From contig NW_020167546.1 of the NCBI RefSeq assembly GCF_001641265.1, positions 186,001-250,000 on the forward strand: a stretch of 64,000 bases of DNA, in the 5' to 3' direction. The translations under genes were made by a program, and so were the position numbers. The notes beneath the pieces were generated by a model, which did no database searches, was not told where the DNA came from, and saw only the letters and a program-made list of their open reading frames with translations. How positions within the stretch are numbered: the stretch's first letter is position 1; each line of letters starts with the position of its first letter. This DNA is from Pseudogymnoascus destructans. Lineage: Eukaryota; Ascomycota; Leotiomycetes; Thelebolales; Thelebolaceae. Shown piece by piece: positions 9,533 to 21,422 of the stretch.

Positions 9533-10084
9533 TAGTTAAGCTAAGATGGGTACGACGATGCGGCATGACGACCGGGCGCGGGTCGCCTTGCTGTATATCC
9601 TGGGACATTTACCGGGGGAACGGTTCCGGACACACAAACGGCGCAGATGCACAGGATATATACTGTACCACGATTGGCAGCGTGCTTCTGGTTGATGATA
9701 TGCTCTGGCAACGTGGCTAATGGAACGCCGACGCACTCTGGGGACAAAGTTGAAGAATGGATGAGAGATGTAGTAATGAGTATAGAGCAAAGGACGAGAG
9801 AAGCGGAGCGAAGGATGAGCAAGAGGGAGCAGCCACTGGCGTCGTAAAAGGAGGAACCTCTCATTTACACGAAGCGGCGGCCACTGACGAGATCGTTATT
9901 GTATGTATATATATGTAAATCAATCTCGCAGACTGCCGAACCACCCACATCATAAAGCAACACTCATGAACCATACCATGATACAGTGCAAAACACTTGT
10001 GGACTCAAACAATCCTTAGACATTTCGTAGTACCTAACGAGCGCCATAGATCATCTCAGCCTGCTGCTATATTCGAAGATTCAC
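9533..10084. other. gene-free stretch between convergent genes
   Basis: 3' flanks of the gene ending at 9532 and of the oxidase ending at 10085. I saw no exon, RNA gene or strong repeat. Confidence 0.35.
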
Positions 10085-11669
10085 CTACCCCCTTGCCGGC
10101 TCAATCGAAACCGGATTAAAAAAAAGCTCTCCCGGATCAACCTGCGCCTTGATCTCCCGCAGCCTTGGAACATTCTTCCCCCAATACAGCTCCTCCGCCT
10201 CCCGCCGCCCCAACCTCGCATCCGCATAATTGACATACATCCCCCATTCTCCCCAATTTAGCGGCTCCGTCGTAGCATCCCACCAGCCGTCTAGAAACTG
10301 GAAGCCGCTCGCCGGATACGGCTGCCCTATCACTCTGTCGTAAAACTGGATGATGTACAACTTATCCCTGTGCGCATACGACGTCACCCCATCATCATGC
10401 TCCCAGACGCCTGCGTTTGCCCCGCCGTGCAGGTCGAGTTGGAACCACCATATCCGATCCACGTTGAACGCGACGTTAAACCAGTAGTCCACGAAATTCT
10501 CAGCCGACGTGCCATTTAGCCCCGTCAGCGTGAGGCTCTTGGCGTAGAAAGTGTCGTGCTTGCGGCGTGTCAGCACTATCTCATCTTCTTGGTAGCGGGA
10601 AAAAGGCACTCGCAATATTATAAGGCTCCGGTACAATCAACCCCGTAGCAGATTCCGAAAAATGCTCCAACCCACCAATCCACCCCGTAGTCCCAGCCCT
10701 TGCAATACTCCCATTCACCTTGTCCAAAAACGGACCCAGCGCACCATCCAACCCCGCCCTATCTCCATAGAAAACACCATCCAGCGAACTCCCATTCACC
10801 GATGCCATGAGCCGCATATTCAGCTCCGATGGCATTCTATACCTCGTAAACAACTCCAACTCCTCTAGCCCCTCCACCGCCGTCTCCCCATCCCACGGCA
10901 GCGCGGCAGAAAACCACGTCACTACCTCCGGCGCCTCAAACGTCCTAAACCGAAACTCGGTCGCGATCCCAAAACTCGACCCTGCACCTAGCATTGCAAA
11001 GAATAGAGAAGGGTGCAGGTGAGCGGAGCAATCAACTACGCTTGCATTGGCGAGCACGACGGTCATGCTATCCACCCAGTCGAGCGCGGACCCGTGATTG
11101 CGCGATGACATACCGTAGCCCCCATGCAAGACATGGCCCCCGATCCCGACACTTCCTGGTCAGTCAGTGACTCTTCACAGACAAGCCCCTTCCGGAGTTA
11201 TGGGGGCAACTCACCCTGGACACGTCCCGTGTGAAAACGCCCTCTTCCCCTGATTATAGATCCCCGTCGCAACATCACCCAACCTCGCCCCCGGCCCGAT
11301 TGTCGCTATTCCCATCTCCCGATTCAAACTCACACCGGCCATCTCATCAAGCTCAATCACTAAATGGCCATCCTCCCCCCCTAAACCGAGAGAGGCGTAT
11401 GAGTGGCCCCCTGCCTTCGGGGTTACCTTGACTTTGTGCGCGGCGCCACAGGCGACAGCGGCGGCGAGCTGGGAGGTGGAGATGGGGATGATGATTGCGG
11501 CGGGGATGTAGGTTACGCGACTGTTGAAGGGGGAGGCGAAGAGGGGCCAGGTGGGGGAGGTGGGGGTGATGAAGGGGACATGGGCGCTGGAGAGGCAGTT
11601 TAGTAGGGGGGTGGTGGCGTTAATGGAGGCGGCTAGGAAGCCGAGGGAGAGTAGTGCTGGCAGCTTCAT
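10085..11669 (-). CDS. secreted bicovalent FAD-linked oxidase (AA7, berberine-bridge family)
   Basis: Three exons (11669-11215, 11151-10614, 10558-10085) give 488 residues, the usual size for AA7 glucooligosaccharide-oxidase-like enzymes. A signal peptide (MKLPALLSLGFLAASINA) is followed by the FAD-binding PCMH fold with both flavin-attaching residues: His89 in PKAGGHSYA and Cys150 in SHGTCPG, which reads on into VGIGGHVLHGGYGMSSR after splicing. The C-terminal BBE motif is present (YWGKNVPRLREIKAQVDPGE). Such enzymes oxidise sugars or alcohols and release hydrogen peroxide; the substrate cannot be told from sequence. Intron 1 (11152-11214) is GT-AG. Intron 2 begins with GC. C-ending codons dominate the first 80 codons and G-ending codons the rest. 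Confidence 0.88.
10559..10613 (-). other. probable GC-AG intron in the AA7 oxidase
   Basis: Read without splicing, the frame is lost. Removing 55 nt that start GCGAGT, contain the branch site GCTGAC and end CAAG restores phase 0 and the family sequence VPEPYNI followed by HDTFYAKSLTLTGL. No GT donor gives both the frame and the VPEPYN residues. Confidence 0.65.
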
Positions 11670-12427
11670 TGTGGGGTTGATATGACAAAATTGAGTCTTG
11701 AAATTTTAGGGCTGTTGATGTCGGCGTGGTTGTATTTATAGGCGTGTCGCATCGCACAGGCGGCAGGCGACGAGTGACCTACATAGTCAAGCTGGCGAGG
11801 GTCACAAGGTCATACATATCGTTTTAGGATTCTAATATTCCAAAGTTTGTTGTACGGTGACTGACGGTGAACATCTTCCATAATTGGATGGTCCTGCCTT
11901 CCTTGTGCTGGTGACTTGGGGTCGAAGTATGCTATATTAGTAACATCATGCTCCATTCTACCACGGCAGGCAGGGCATGCCAGAGTCGTACTTGCCTCAT
12001 TGGGAAAAGATGAGGATTAGACGCGAGCAGCCATTGATTTATGGCGCTTACCGTCTGTATGTGGACCTTGATGCTTACCTTTGAGCTTGGCAACCTGGAA
12101 AATTAGACTTGGTAGTCTAGGTTGCCGAAACAATTACTTGAAAGCTTGAAATTGCATTGCCCCGTAGCTTGGATGTTAGAATATGAGACATTGCAGCCGG
12201 ACACGCAAAGCACAAGAAGCTCGAATGATTGAATGATTCCTTCATTACCCCACCACGGGGTTCATCGTATGTGCAACACCAATCCCGTATCTCACAACAA
12301 ACTCATCAATCGTCCTAGCCATCCCTCCAGAAGCCATCAAATAAACACCCCCAAAATACGCCCCGACCCCAAGCCCAACCCTCCGCACCCTTAAAAGCTA
12401 AAAGCAAGTCAACTTCTGAACCCCACC
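11670..12427. other. gene-free stretch with an orphan minus-strand frame
   Basis: This holds the promoter of the oxidase and the 3' flank of dsn1. On the minus strand about 12397-12255 reads without a stop as a protein-like segment (GVGAYFGGVYLMASGGM, then TIDEFVVRYGIGVAHTMNP) ending in TAA, preceded by acceptor-like AG dinucleotides. It has no start and I could not assign a family; it may be a relic exon or chance. Confidence 0.3.
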
Positions 12428-14275
12428 TCACTTCCTTGCCCCACCAGGCATAACCCCACCCAACGCTCTCAACACATCCCTCATGCCCACGCCACCTCCC
12501 CTCTCCTTATTTTCCCTCTCACCCAACCGCCCTTCACACCCATCCATCACCCGTCCCGCCACTCCGTCCATCTCTTTCCCGTCTTGCTTGAGCCCATGCA
12601 CCGCATGCGCAAACACATCCGTTGCCAGCTCTAGACGATCCCTCACGGCATTAAGGCGTGACGTGACGCGCGGCGCGAGAGTGGTGTTGGTATGCAGCGC
12701 CTCGAGTATGGGGGCGCTAGAGGCGGGTAGGAGGGTAGGGTCTAAGGGTGCTGATTTTTGTGGTTTTGGAGGTTGAGAGGGCGGAGGCGTGGAGACGGCG
12801 ATGAGTTCTGCTTTCTCTTTCCGTAATCTGTGTTTGATCGTTAGTCAGCTGTTCATCTATCTGTAGTTCCCTCGCGTGCCAGAGAGGATGAAAAAAAATA
12901 GGACATACCGTTTAACCCTCTCTTCTAACTCCGCAACCCTCGCCGCATTCCCCACATTCAATGGATTCGGCACAACCACCACCTTCTTCTCTCCCCGCGC
13001 CCGCGCAAACCAATCGCTCAGCTCACTTCGCTCCGAGAATTCCTTCAGAACCTGCTCCTGTATATGCCTCGCCGCCAGCACCGCCGCGCTACCCTCTCCC
13101 ATTCCGGGCCGCTCTCCCAGTGCCCTCTCTCCACACCACGTCAAAAGCTGCCTCATGCGCCGCGGCTCGGGTAGAGAACTTTCGATGTGCTTGTAGAACT
13201 CGTCCGTTGGCACGGCCGCGTGCGGTGTGGCGGTGTGTCCGCTATCTATCAGTGAACTGGCGCGTCGCCCCCGCAATCCTAGACTCGACCGTCGTGCTGT
13301 CATCTGGCGAAGGGCTTTATTCCGGTTCAACACTGGCGTGTCGCTGAAGGGGAGCGCGATCGTCGTCGCGTGAGATGTGCTCAGGATAGGCGTGCGCGTT
13401 ATCGATTGCGCCTCGGGCTCTGGTGGGGGTGGCGAGACGGTGGATACACCGCCGACCATTTCGATGGCGTCTTCGTCATAGTCTGGCTCTGCCTCGTTTC
13501 GGCGCGCGTTTTCGAGGGAGGAGCGTGTACTCCTGCGTGTCCCACGGCGCGGCTCGGGTCGTGTTGTAGCGCTCTCTTTTTTCCTCCTGGTCGTGTCGCG
13601 CGCGTCTTTTTTAGGTGATGGTACTTTGGGATCAGGCCTTGTGGGCGTGGCGGAAAAGCTCATCTTTCGCTTTGAGGGCCGCCACGGTAAATCCTTTGGC
13701 GCATCATCTTCAGTCTTCTCTTGCCTCCTACTCCGCGACGGGGCCGGTTCCGTCTCAGCTACTGCCTCTAGCGGTGCCGTAGTCTTTGTTCGTTTCGAGC
13801 CGCGAGTGAAGTTGAAGTCGCCATCTGATTCATCGTATGCTGTGACAATTGTTAGCATGCCCCTCTATCCATCTATCTCACCTGGCTTGGCGCATGGGTT
13901 GCACATACTGGCTAATCGCTTACTGCGCCTGCGCTGCGGCTGTGTATTCATGCTCAGCGTTTCTAGAGGATTCCGCGTGCGTATGAGGGTAGTCATGGAG
14001 CGGTGACCGAGCTCGTCATGGGCTTGTTCTCTGGTATGTGTTGGTTGGGTGGTGGTGTGGATCGCCACGCGCGAAAAATGTCGCGTTTTCGAAACTCCAG
14101 TCGGTCCTGAATTAATGCTTTGGGTATGTCGACGCGCTTGATATCGAATTGGAGGCTTTGTGGTGATCGTGGGAGTCGTTGGGCGTTGCGTTGGCGTGCT
14201 TCGTGATGTTCTTAGGTTGTTCCTGCCGCCGTTGTTTACATCCGATGGTTGTAGTGGGCAAAGCGAGCTAGCCAT
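12428..14275 (-). CDS. dsn1: kinetochore protein Dsn1/Mis13 (MIND/Mis12 complex)
   Basis: Three exons (14275-13882, 13839-12909, 12827-12428) join in phase to 574 residues. Both introns are GT-AG with GCTAAC or CTAAC branch sites. The N-terminal third is disordered and basic, with a run QRRRSKRLA followed by CNPCAKPG. The Mis13/Dsn1 domain starts near residue 300 with the typical RRSSLGLRGRRASSL segment and continues with VPTDEFYKHIESSLPEP, MRQLLTWCGERAL and HIQEQVLKEFSERSELSDWF, then a short coiled coil (VAELEERVKRLRKEKAEL). Dsn1 links the Mis12 complex to the inner kinetochore and is held back by its basic Ser-containing segment until Aurora B acts; RRSS and RRASS here are plausible Aurora sites. 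A palindromic MCB-like pair lies 30-45 bp upstream. Confidence 0.85.
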
Positions 14276-15002
14276 CGCGCTAGCCCGATTAAGCCCGACA
14301 ACTCTGACGCGAGCGCGTCAATTCTCTTTGGGAATACTAGCGAGGTTTTATTATTATTAACCAAGGTGGTATATTGTTTCCATTCCGAAAATTAATATAT
14401 CAATTTGCTGTAAGCAGTCTTATTTGGCGCTGTTACATTTTGATTGTATTCCAGTACTCACCCGCAAAGAATGACGGCTGCTTAAATCTTTGTTAGCACT
14501 CTCCTTACAGTAGTTCTCTTCACACGTAGCGCCAGCCCTATCTAAGACCCTTACATTTCCCTAATCGCACGGTCTATGTCTTCGGGTCTTCTACAGTGAT
14601 TTTACCGCCACAGTCACCATACCTGCAGCACTAGACATCCGTCACTACAGCCATAATACCCGATTACAGTCACTACAATCACAATCTGGACAGTAGTCAC
14701 CATAGTCAGAATACCCGATAGCCGTTCCTGGCCGGGATTCGACGGTGTTTGAACCTTTTCGTTTGCGATACTGACGAACGTATTCAAATATAACCTTTCA
14801 AAAGGTCGTCAACCGCCGGGCATATCATCGTTATAATCCAGATAGCCACCAATCAAACAAAACAACCAGAGAACTCCATACCATCATGTGGCGCCCATGA
14901 CTCCTTTAATCCAACAACCCGGCGGTGATTCGATCCGTCGAGGAAACCCGAAATACCCAAACAGACTACTACCTACTCCAACCTCGTTCGGCTCTCGTTT
15001 CT
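14276..15002. other. intergenic region: dsn1 promoter and mbp1 3' flank
   Basis: No exon found. Near 14640-14735 there are diverged direct repeats of an ATACCCGAT-centred unit with CAGTCACTACA flanks. Confidence 0.4.
14305..14320. promoter_or_regulatory. palindromic MCB-like pair upstream of dsn1
   Basis: TGACGCG-AG-CGCGTCA: two ACGCG cores in inverted orientation with a 2-bp centre, 30 bp before the dsn1 ATG. ACGCG(T) is the binding core of MBF (Mbp1-Swi6), and mbp1 is the next gene along. Confidence 0.45.
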
Positions 15003-17168
15003 TTATCCCTCGGCACCCCCATCCTCTTCCAACACACCGAGAAGCCCATCCAGTCGTTCATCCACCTCTTCCTCGCTAAGTCCTAAACACTTAGCTGTAA
15101 GCTTCCTATACATCCCTCCCTTCTCCCCCATCCCCACATCAGCCATCGCGCCCGCATACTCAGTTACTAACCCCTGTCTCCTCCCCTGCTCCTCCAACAG
15201 CGCCCTCAGAAGCTCCGCTAAACCCTCCACCCCACCTTCCTCATGCCCATTTCCATTCGCCATGCTCTCCTCCTGCGCCGCCCCCGCACCAAGCATAATC
15301 GCCTGCTGCTGTTCTACAAGACTTACTACTCGCTGCTGCGCATGCGCCAGCTGGTTCACCTCATTCTGAACCGCACTGTCATCCTCCTCCACATTCCCCA
15401 GCTCGTGGATTTGCCGCTGGATCGTCGCGAGCTCCACCTGTGAGCTCTGCAGGATCCGCTTAGCCTCCCTCTCGCTGTTCTCCCGGTCGAGCAGCTCCTC
15501 ATCAAAACTGCGCGCTAGGTCCATGAATTTCTCCGCCATGAGAGGCATCAGTTTCGTCGAGACAGATTGCGCCGCTTCGCTGTGATGCGCCTCTTTCCGC
15601 GAAGCCAGCGCTGAACTGAGGTGTTGGCTGGCGTTAGGAGTCGATTGCGAAATGTTGATGTCATGGAACGACGTCATCTGGCGTTGCGAGTCTGGCGCAA
15701 ATGGGGACGAGGATGCGGCAAGGTTGCGTTCGCGACGAGTGTTGTTTAGCTCCTGGATCAGCTCGTCCGCGCGTACGCCTGCATTATTTGGGATGTCGGT
15801 GCTGGCTCCGCGGCCGATGAGAGCCCGTACGCATTTTCGGGCCTTGTTAGTCGCGGAGATGTGACATGCTGTGTCGCCGTTCGAGTCCTGGATGTCGAGG
15901 AGGCGGCGAACCTCATCCTGCTCGGTTGTCTCGGAGAGCTTGTTGAGCACCACGTCAAGGTAGTATCTAGCGCAGTGGAGTTTAGTGCGGGAGTGGGTCA
16001 AGGCGACAGCGTGGTGAATCGCGGTTGCGCCGTGGGCATCCACGCAGTCAATTGTCGAGATCAACTCCTGGACAACGCGGGGCATGGATTGCTTGTCGAG
16101 GCAGTTTGTGAAAAGGACGGAGCGCATGAGAGGGGTTTCGCCGCGGATATTCCTGCACGAGAGATTGGCACCGAAGCGCTTGAGCTGTTTCATCACGTCA
16201 ATGTCTCCCATGGCACTGGCCCAATGGAGTGCAGTGTGACCATCCGAGTCGATAAGCCAGTCGGGTTGAAAGTTTGGTGGCGGCTCGGGACGCGAGGCAG
16301 GTTCGCTGGCTTGGGCGAGCATAAAGTAGTCCAGAAGCTCGTCCGAGTAAGCCATGTGGTATTGGTCGGACAGGCTCACAGTCGCCTCATCGCGCTTTCG
16401 CTTTCGGTGAGCGGTAGAAGGAGCAGAGAGATCATAGCGATCATCCTCGCCCATAAACGACGCCGAAGCCACAGTGGCATCGTCTGGCGTCTCATCGTCG
16501 TTGAGTTGCGCGCTGATATTGTCATACTGATCTTCCTCTATCCGAGCTGGTGCGGGTGCTGGTTCTTGATTGTTAGCCAAAAGTGGTCTGCTAAGCATGG
16601 TAGATTAGAAACTCACTGCTGTGGAACTTAGGCACTGCAGGCTTCTTGGGCGCTTTCGGCTTGTTCGTCGTATGCTTTGGTGCTGGAGGAGGGCTATCGT
16701 TGCCAGGAACGAATTCAAAGATTGTGCGCAACTTCTCATAAATACCGTTGCGATGCGCCAGTTCTTCGCCCTTTTCGAGAGGCACCCATGTTCCTATATA
16801 TGTCAGAACCGCATTTGAAGATTTATGATTGAAATCTATACCTTGGTACTTTCCGTAGCCACCTTGAACTTTTTCGTGCAACTCTTTCTGAACCTCGCGC
16901 TCCAGGATTCTCGTTCTGGCAGGCTTATCAAATCCAGCGGCTTTCAAGATGTGCGTCGCATTGATCCAGTCGTCGTGCCTCCGGCGCATAACATGCTCTT
17001 TCAGATCGACACCGAATTGGAACTCATACACCGGAATCTAGGTCGGTTAGCGGTTTTCATCGGGATTTTGGGCAAGTGCCAGCGTCGAAGAGCTGCATAT
17101 AAATGACAGAGACTCACGTTACTGTATGTTGCGCTATACACTCCCGGTCCTACGGCACCTTTCACCAT
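15003..17168 (-). CDS. mbp1: APSES-type transcription factor, MBF DNA-binding subunit Mbp1/Res
   Basis: Four exons (17168-17118, 17037-16842, 16793-16617, 16564-15003) join in phase to 661 residues; every intron (80, 48, 52 nt) has canonical ends and a branch site (GCTAAC or CTGAC). The N-terminus [17 protein letters not shown] and the KilA-N/APSES domain ([51 protein letters not shown]; residues about 18-115) are characteristic. A basic linker, ankyrin repeats (from about residue 245, [16 protein letters not shown]) and a long coiled coil near the C-terminus follow. In yeasts Mbp1/Res proteins pair with Swi6/Cdc10 to activate G1/S genes through ACGCGT boxes. The first two introns interrupt the DNA-binding domain. 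The gene is divergent from a complex I subunit gene. Confidence 0.92.
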
Positions 17169-17508
17169 CTTGCTGGCGATTGATGTTTGCGCAGCGCAAG
17201 AGCGCTGTCACGCTATGTCACTGAGATCTGAGATTCGAGAAGGTCTTCTAGACGTCCAGTAGTACCATTAAGTAACCTTAGATCCTAATTCCCTTCGTAG
17301 AAATATCCGCTCTCGGCTTTCCACAGACTGATTTGCCTTCTTGATATCGTTCGCGCGGCCGTTCGGTTTGTTGCGGGTAGGGATGATAAACGAACGCGAT
17401 CAAACGCGTTGTCCGCGGCTTTGACCGCGTTAAGTGTACATTAGGCGCTAGTCCCCATTGGAAGTAGCGCATCCGCGAGAAACCTCGACCGACGACACGT
17501 CTGTATGT
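17169..17508. promoter_or_regulatory. divergent promoter with an ACGCGT MCB box (17404-17409)
   Basis: A 340-bp spacer separates the ATGs of mbp1 and the complex I gene. It contains one perfect ACGCGT, the site recognised by MBF, which would allow autoregulation. Nearby CCGCG-rich sequence (17355-17435) may contain further sites. Confidence 0.45.
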
Positions 17509-18051
17509 ATGCCCCGCAAAAGCGAACTACCCAAACCCTCCGCAACATCGAACGAGGGCCAATTGAGCAATATGACAGTCGTTGAAACTGTGAAGTCGGC
17601 CGTTGGCCTTAGTGATGCGTCTACTCGTGAGTCCCCTACGGTCCAATGGGTCGCCGTGGTGCTGTTTTCGGAGAGCCATGGAGTCTTCAGCGATTGGGAA
17701 GCTATGTTTGCTAATGATTATTGCGGAACAGCTGCGACAAGGGCCCAGATGTCCGAGGCCAAGCTGCCTATGGCATACAGAGACTCCTGCGCCAACCTCC
17801 TCATCCCCCTAAACCGCTGCCGCTACGAGGAATACTACTTGCCATGGAAGTGCGAGGTATGTTGAGCAAGGCCCAATGAGTCTATATTTGCTGGACCCGT
17901 TGGATGATGGCATAATGGGACTTCAGGTGCTAACTAGTTTCTACAGACAGAGAGACACAGCTACGAGAAGTGCCAGTACGAGGAATTCAAGAAGCGCGTC
18001 GCGAAGATGGATGAGCTCAGAGCCGCGAAGGGCGGAGAGAGGAGTAACTAG
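17509..18051 (+). CDS. mitochondrial complex I subunit B18/NDUFB7-like, twin CX9C protein
   Basis: Three exons (17509-17626, 17732-17856, 17947-18051) join in phase; introns are GT-AG, the second with a GCTAAC branch site. The core reads EAKLPMAYRDSCANLLIPLN, RCRYEEYYLPWKC, then after splicing ETERHSYEKCQYEEFKKRVA and KMDELRAAKGGERSN. Cysteines form two CX9C pairs (CANLLIPLNRC and CETERHSYEKC), the signature of intermembrane-space proteins folded by the Mia40 route; NDUFB7 sits on the membrane arm of NADH:ubiquinone oxidoreductase. Two in-frame ATGs are possible, 17509 (115 residues) and 17572 (94 residues); I give the longer, without strong evidence between them. Confidence 0.88.
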
Positions 18052-18381
18052 AAGTGGGAAGCCTTGGGTTGTGTGCATGGGTGTATATAGACTGGAATGG
18101 AACGATATTGATATTTAAGCTACAGTCGGTGGACTTGTGAGTGAAGGATGGATCCCACTTCGACCCAACTGTGACACGAAACTACACACCTTCCCATCGA
18201 GCTGGGAGCAGAGTGCCATAAGGAATACGTGCTATGACGGATCTATTCGATCACATAAGATTGCCGTTGACTGATTTATTAACCTACTGTGGTAAGTAGG
18301 ATCCTAATGCATTGCATTCACAAGCTATTATTTGAAGTTCCATGCACTATTCTACGGCTGATGTTTCATCTGCCCGTGGTA

Positions 18382-20236
18382 TCATCTCGACGCTCTCGAC
18401 GGCATAATAGAGGCGGCATCAGAGGGACCAGAATCGCGATTCTCCGGAGTCATATTAGCACCCTCTGCCACTTCCTCCCCAGCCGAAAACCCGTTTGAAA
18501 CCGCCATCTCGGGACTCAGATACTTCGACTCCCATCCGGTCGCGCTCGTCAACTTGCTCGAGTTTCGGTTTACTGCTAAGATTGGCCAGTTCAGCGGACC
18601 CTCAACTGTTGCCCTCGGATTCAGCTCACCCACGGATGGCTTCGGGTTCAGACCCATCAGTGCCGTGGTCGAGAACGTCCCGCTAGAAAGAAGAGGGCTG
18701 ACAACGGTGCTGGCGTCAAACGTAGTGCTTGTGAGGGCGGGGCTGATTCCATTCGCATCTGCTACACCGGTACCGATGCTATTGGCACTGAAAGCTCGCT
18801 GATTATGCTGCACCAGCTCCTCATCAGCCGGGTCCGTTGCTCTCCAAGGCTGCCTCGATGGCGGTGAACCCTTTTGTATACTAAGTACACCCTCTCCTTC
18901 CCTTGTGGAGGAGGGTTCCAATTCTGTTGGCCCGTATCTGTTCCTCCATTCCGCACTTGGATTTCCCGACTGAGCGGCAATAGTCTTCCAGATCCCAGCG
19001 GCAGCATCACCACTCCCAAATCCTATCTCCGCTCTTCCAATCGTTCGATCTACGGAATGTTCCGTATCTGCTCCCATTTCAAACAAGCCCTTGTCTCTAT
19101 TCTCCAGCTTCGCCAGTGCCTCTGCGGTATTCACTCGCTTGATAACCTCGATGGGAGAGAAGTAGTCTTCTGGGTCATTTGCAACCGACCTCGCGACATA
19201 ACCCGGTGACTCAGGGTCTGTGTACGTCGGCTGCGGAGTGTCTGGGCCGTCATTAATAGGAGATGGATGGACGGGTTGTTTCTGGGACATATTGCCGTTT
19301 CTTGGGCCACAGCTGGCGTCAATGACATGCTGGACTTGGTCGCGGCGCTTGCAGTAGTGGCAGTAACGGAGGTAAGCAATGATGGCTATAATTGCGAGGA
19401 CACAGATTACACCAATAACGATGCCTGCAATGGAGCCGGCAGAGAGCCCAGATCGGGATTGAGACGAGAGGATGGAAGTGGGGACGGTAGCGGTCGGTGA
19501 GACTGGGCCCATGGTGGATGACGAGATTTGGGCAGTCTTTGATCCCGTGGTCATGGTGGCACCACTAGGAGGAAACGCCATGGAGCCAATGGTGACCAGG
19601 TTCTCGTAGGAGGATGTGTATATGGCTTCGGTGAAGCTGCAATAGAATATGTGCTGTTTCGCCACAACATTCGTGACCGTAACGCATGCTGGAAGATTGG
19701 AGTCTGAGCTGTGTCTTGTTAGCACTGGGTACTATTAGAAGCCAATTTAAAGTGTCTGCCGTAAATAAGCCTATTTAGGAGCAGCTACTGTCAACAGGGA
19801 CTGGGGGTACTGGGGTAGCGTACCAGCTCCAGCAACCACCTGAATTTGGATCACATTTCTGCGAACCCTCGGAATCATAGGGAATGCAAGTAGTTCGCGC
19901 TGCACATGAGGTCCTGTGGAAAGGTTAGAATCTATCAATATAACGTGGAAGGATAGGTGCATACGTAGAGCAGCATCCGATGTAGCCGTCGATCCCAGTA
20001 TAACAAGTCCCAGATGCCTGTGGACACCAGACTTTCAATGTCAGCTTGAACGCACCAAACGCTATTTAGAACTTACAGATATGCTTCCCATCACACTCAT
20101 GAAGGTAGTCTATGAGAGCGGAGCCTGTCGTTGTTGCTCTTGGCAGCACTGCGGGAGATGTGATAACACCCCCAGCCGCCGACGAAGCTATCAACACCAT
20201 TGCCCAAAGGCGACGGTAAACAACCCGAGAGATCAT
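18382..20236 (-). CDS. cysteine-rich single-pass membrane protein, sensor-like
   Basis: Four exons (20236-20077, 20031-19965, 19913-19824, 19708-18382) join in phase to 547 residues, with GT-AG introns of 45, 51 and 115 nt and RCTRAC-type branch sites. A signal peptide (residues about 1-26) precedes a short cysteine-rich ectodomain (WCPQASGTCYTGIDGYIGCC, then SCAARTTCIPYDSEGSQKC and SGGCWSCSDSNLPAC). A Ser/Thr-rich stalk, likely O-glycosylated, leads to one transmembrane helix (about 198-220, GIVIGVICVLAIIAIIAYL), a Cys/Arg-rich stop and a long Ser/Pro-rich cytoplasmic tail. This architecture is common among fungal cell-surface proteins resembling wall-stress sensors; ligand and pathway are unknown. 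Confidence 0.75.
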
Positions 20237-21165
20237 GGTTCAGTACATTGGAAGGCCCTTTGTTTCACTCCTCGGATACCCCTGCACCGCGTGCAGCAAA
20301 GCATGAAAAACGGATGTAGAGGAAGAAAGGTAGATAGCCTCAAAGGTGTCAAGTACTAAGCGTACGTGGCAGCACTACGGTTTGCCCAAACATTGAGGAA
20401 GAACAAAGAAAACGCCACGGCTATGGGAAAATTCATTGGGGTATCCCTAAGATATGGGGAACATGTCAAGTTAAGTTGTTTTCACCCCCAACAGACAGCT
20501 GTGCGGGACAAACAGCGCCTGCAGGAAGCCGCATACATATGCAGGACCAGGCCTCCTGGTAGCGCGAGTCCACCAAAAACAAGAAACAACCAATTAAGCC
20601 GACTCCTAAATGTCCATGGGATGTTATATATCTATTTCCGTACGGATGTTCTTGTCGCCAAGGATAGAAACAAACTGCGGAATGCGCAATTTGGACGATA
20701 TTCTCCGACTGGCAATTTTGAATACAAATCATGACAAAATCGACGTTTGAGATGGCACGTACATATACTAAGATTAGCCATCGATATCCCGCCATCGATA
20801 TCCCTTTCGTGCGCTTTTCATATTATATCAAAGGTGTACGTCCATAATTGGCATCTTATATGTCTTTGGAGCGGTGGTTTTTGTATGCAGAATCATAAAT
20901 ATCTAGAAGCTTTCCCGTTCACTGCTCATTGCCGGCTGGCCTGGTGCCATGTACTATCCGTGGTGAAGAGCAATGGAAAGCTGAACATTATAGGTCGCAC
21001 ATGCTCGTTCCAAAGTCCTCGCCCCTACAATCCTGCCCCCATACCCCCCAGCCAGCCATTTAGAGTAGACTGTTTCTGTAACTGTACCCGTACAACCTCT
21101 ACTTTCCGAAGCTCTCTTTTCAAGTGAGCAATGAAGCCTTGATTTGATTGATTTGCTTGCTGTTC
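20237..21165. other. gene-free stretch at the edge of the transposon block
   Basis: Frames at 20366-20734 and 20747-21127 lack similarity, splice logic or coding bias. I looked here for the left inverted repeat of the disrupted pogo element and did not find it. Confidence 0.35.
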
Positions 21166-21422
21166 TTAATATAGCTTCAAGGTCTTCAAAGCTGCAATTA
21201 CTTTGGACATTGAAACTTTATTGTTATCCTCTTCCTCCTCTTGTATAATGTCATATTGTACTGCAATCTGCTTAACAAGCTCTTCATACAATTCTTCAAT
21301 AACCTCATTTGATGGATTCATGAAGTTTTGAATGTTCATAAGCCTATGAATCCTTTGCTCTTCAGCTAATGTACTCATACTTGTTTGAATCTTTATAAAA
21401 CTTCATGAGATGCTTCCTATGG

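Noticed and set aside
10581..10636. Frameshift in the AA7 oxidase
   Set aside because: First read as a 1-nt indel near a T run; a 55-nt GC-AG intron with a perfect branch site restores phase and family sequence more simply.
20366..21127. Two open frames of 122 and 126 codons
   Set aside because: No similarity, no coding bias and no splice logic; consistent with chance frames in intergenic DNA.
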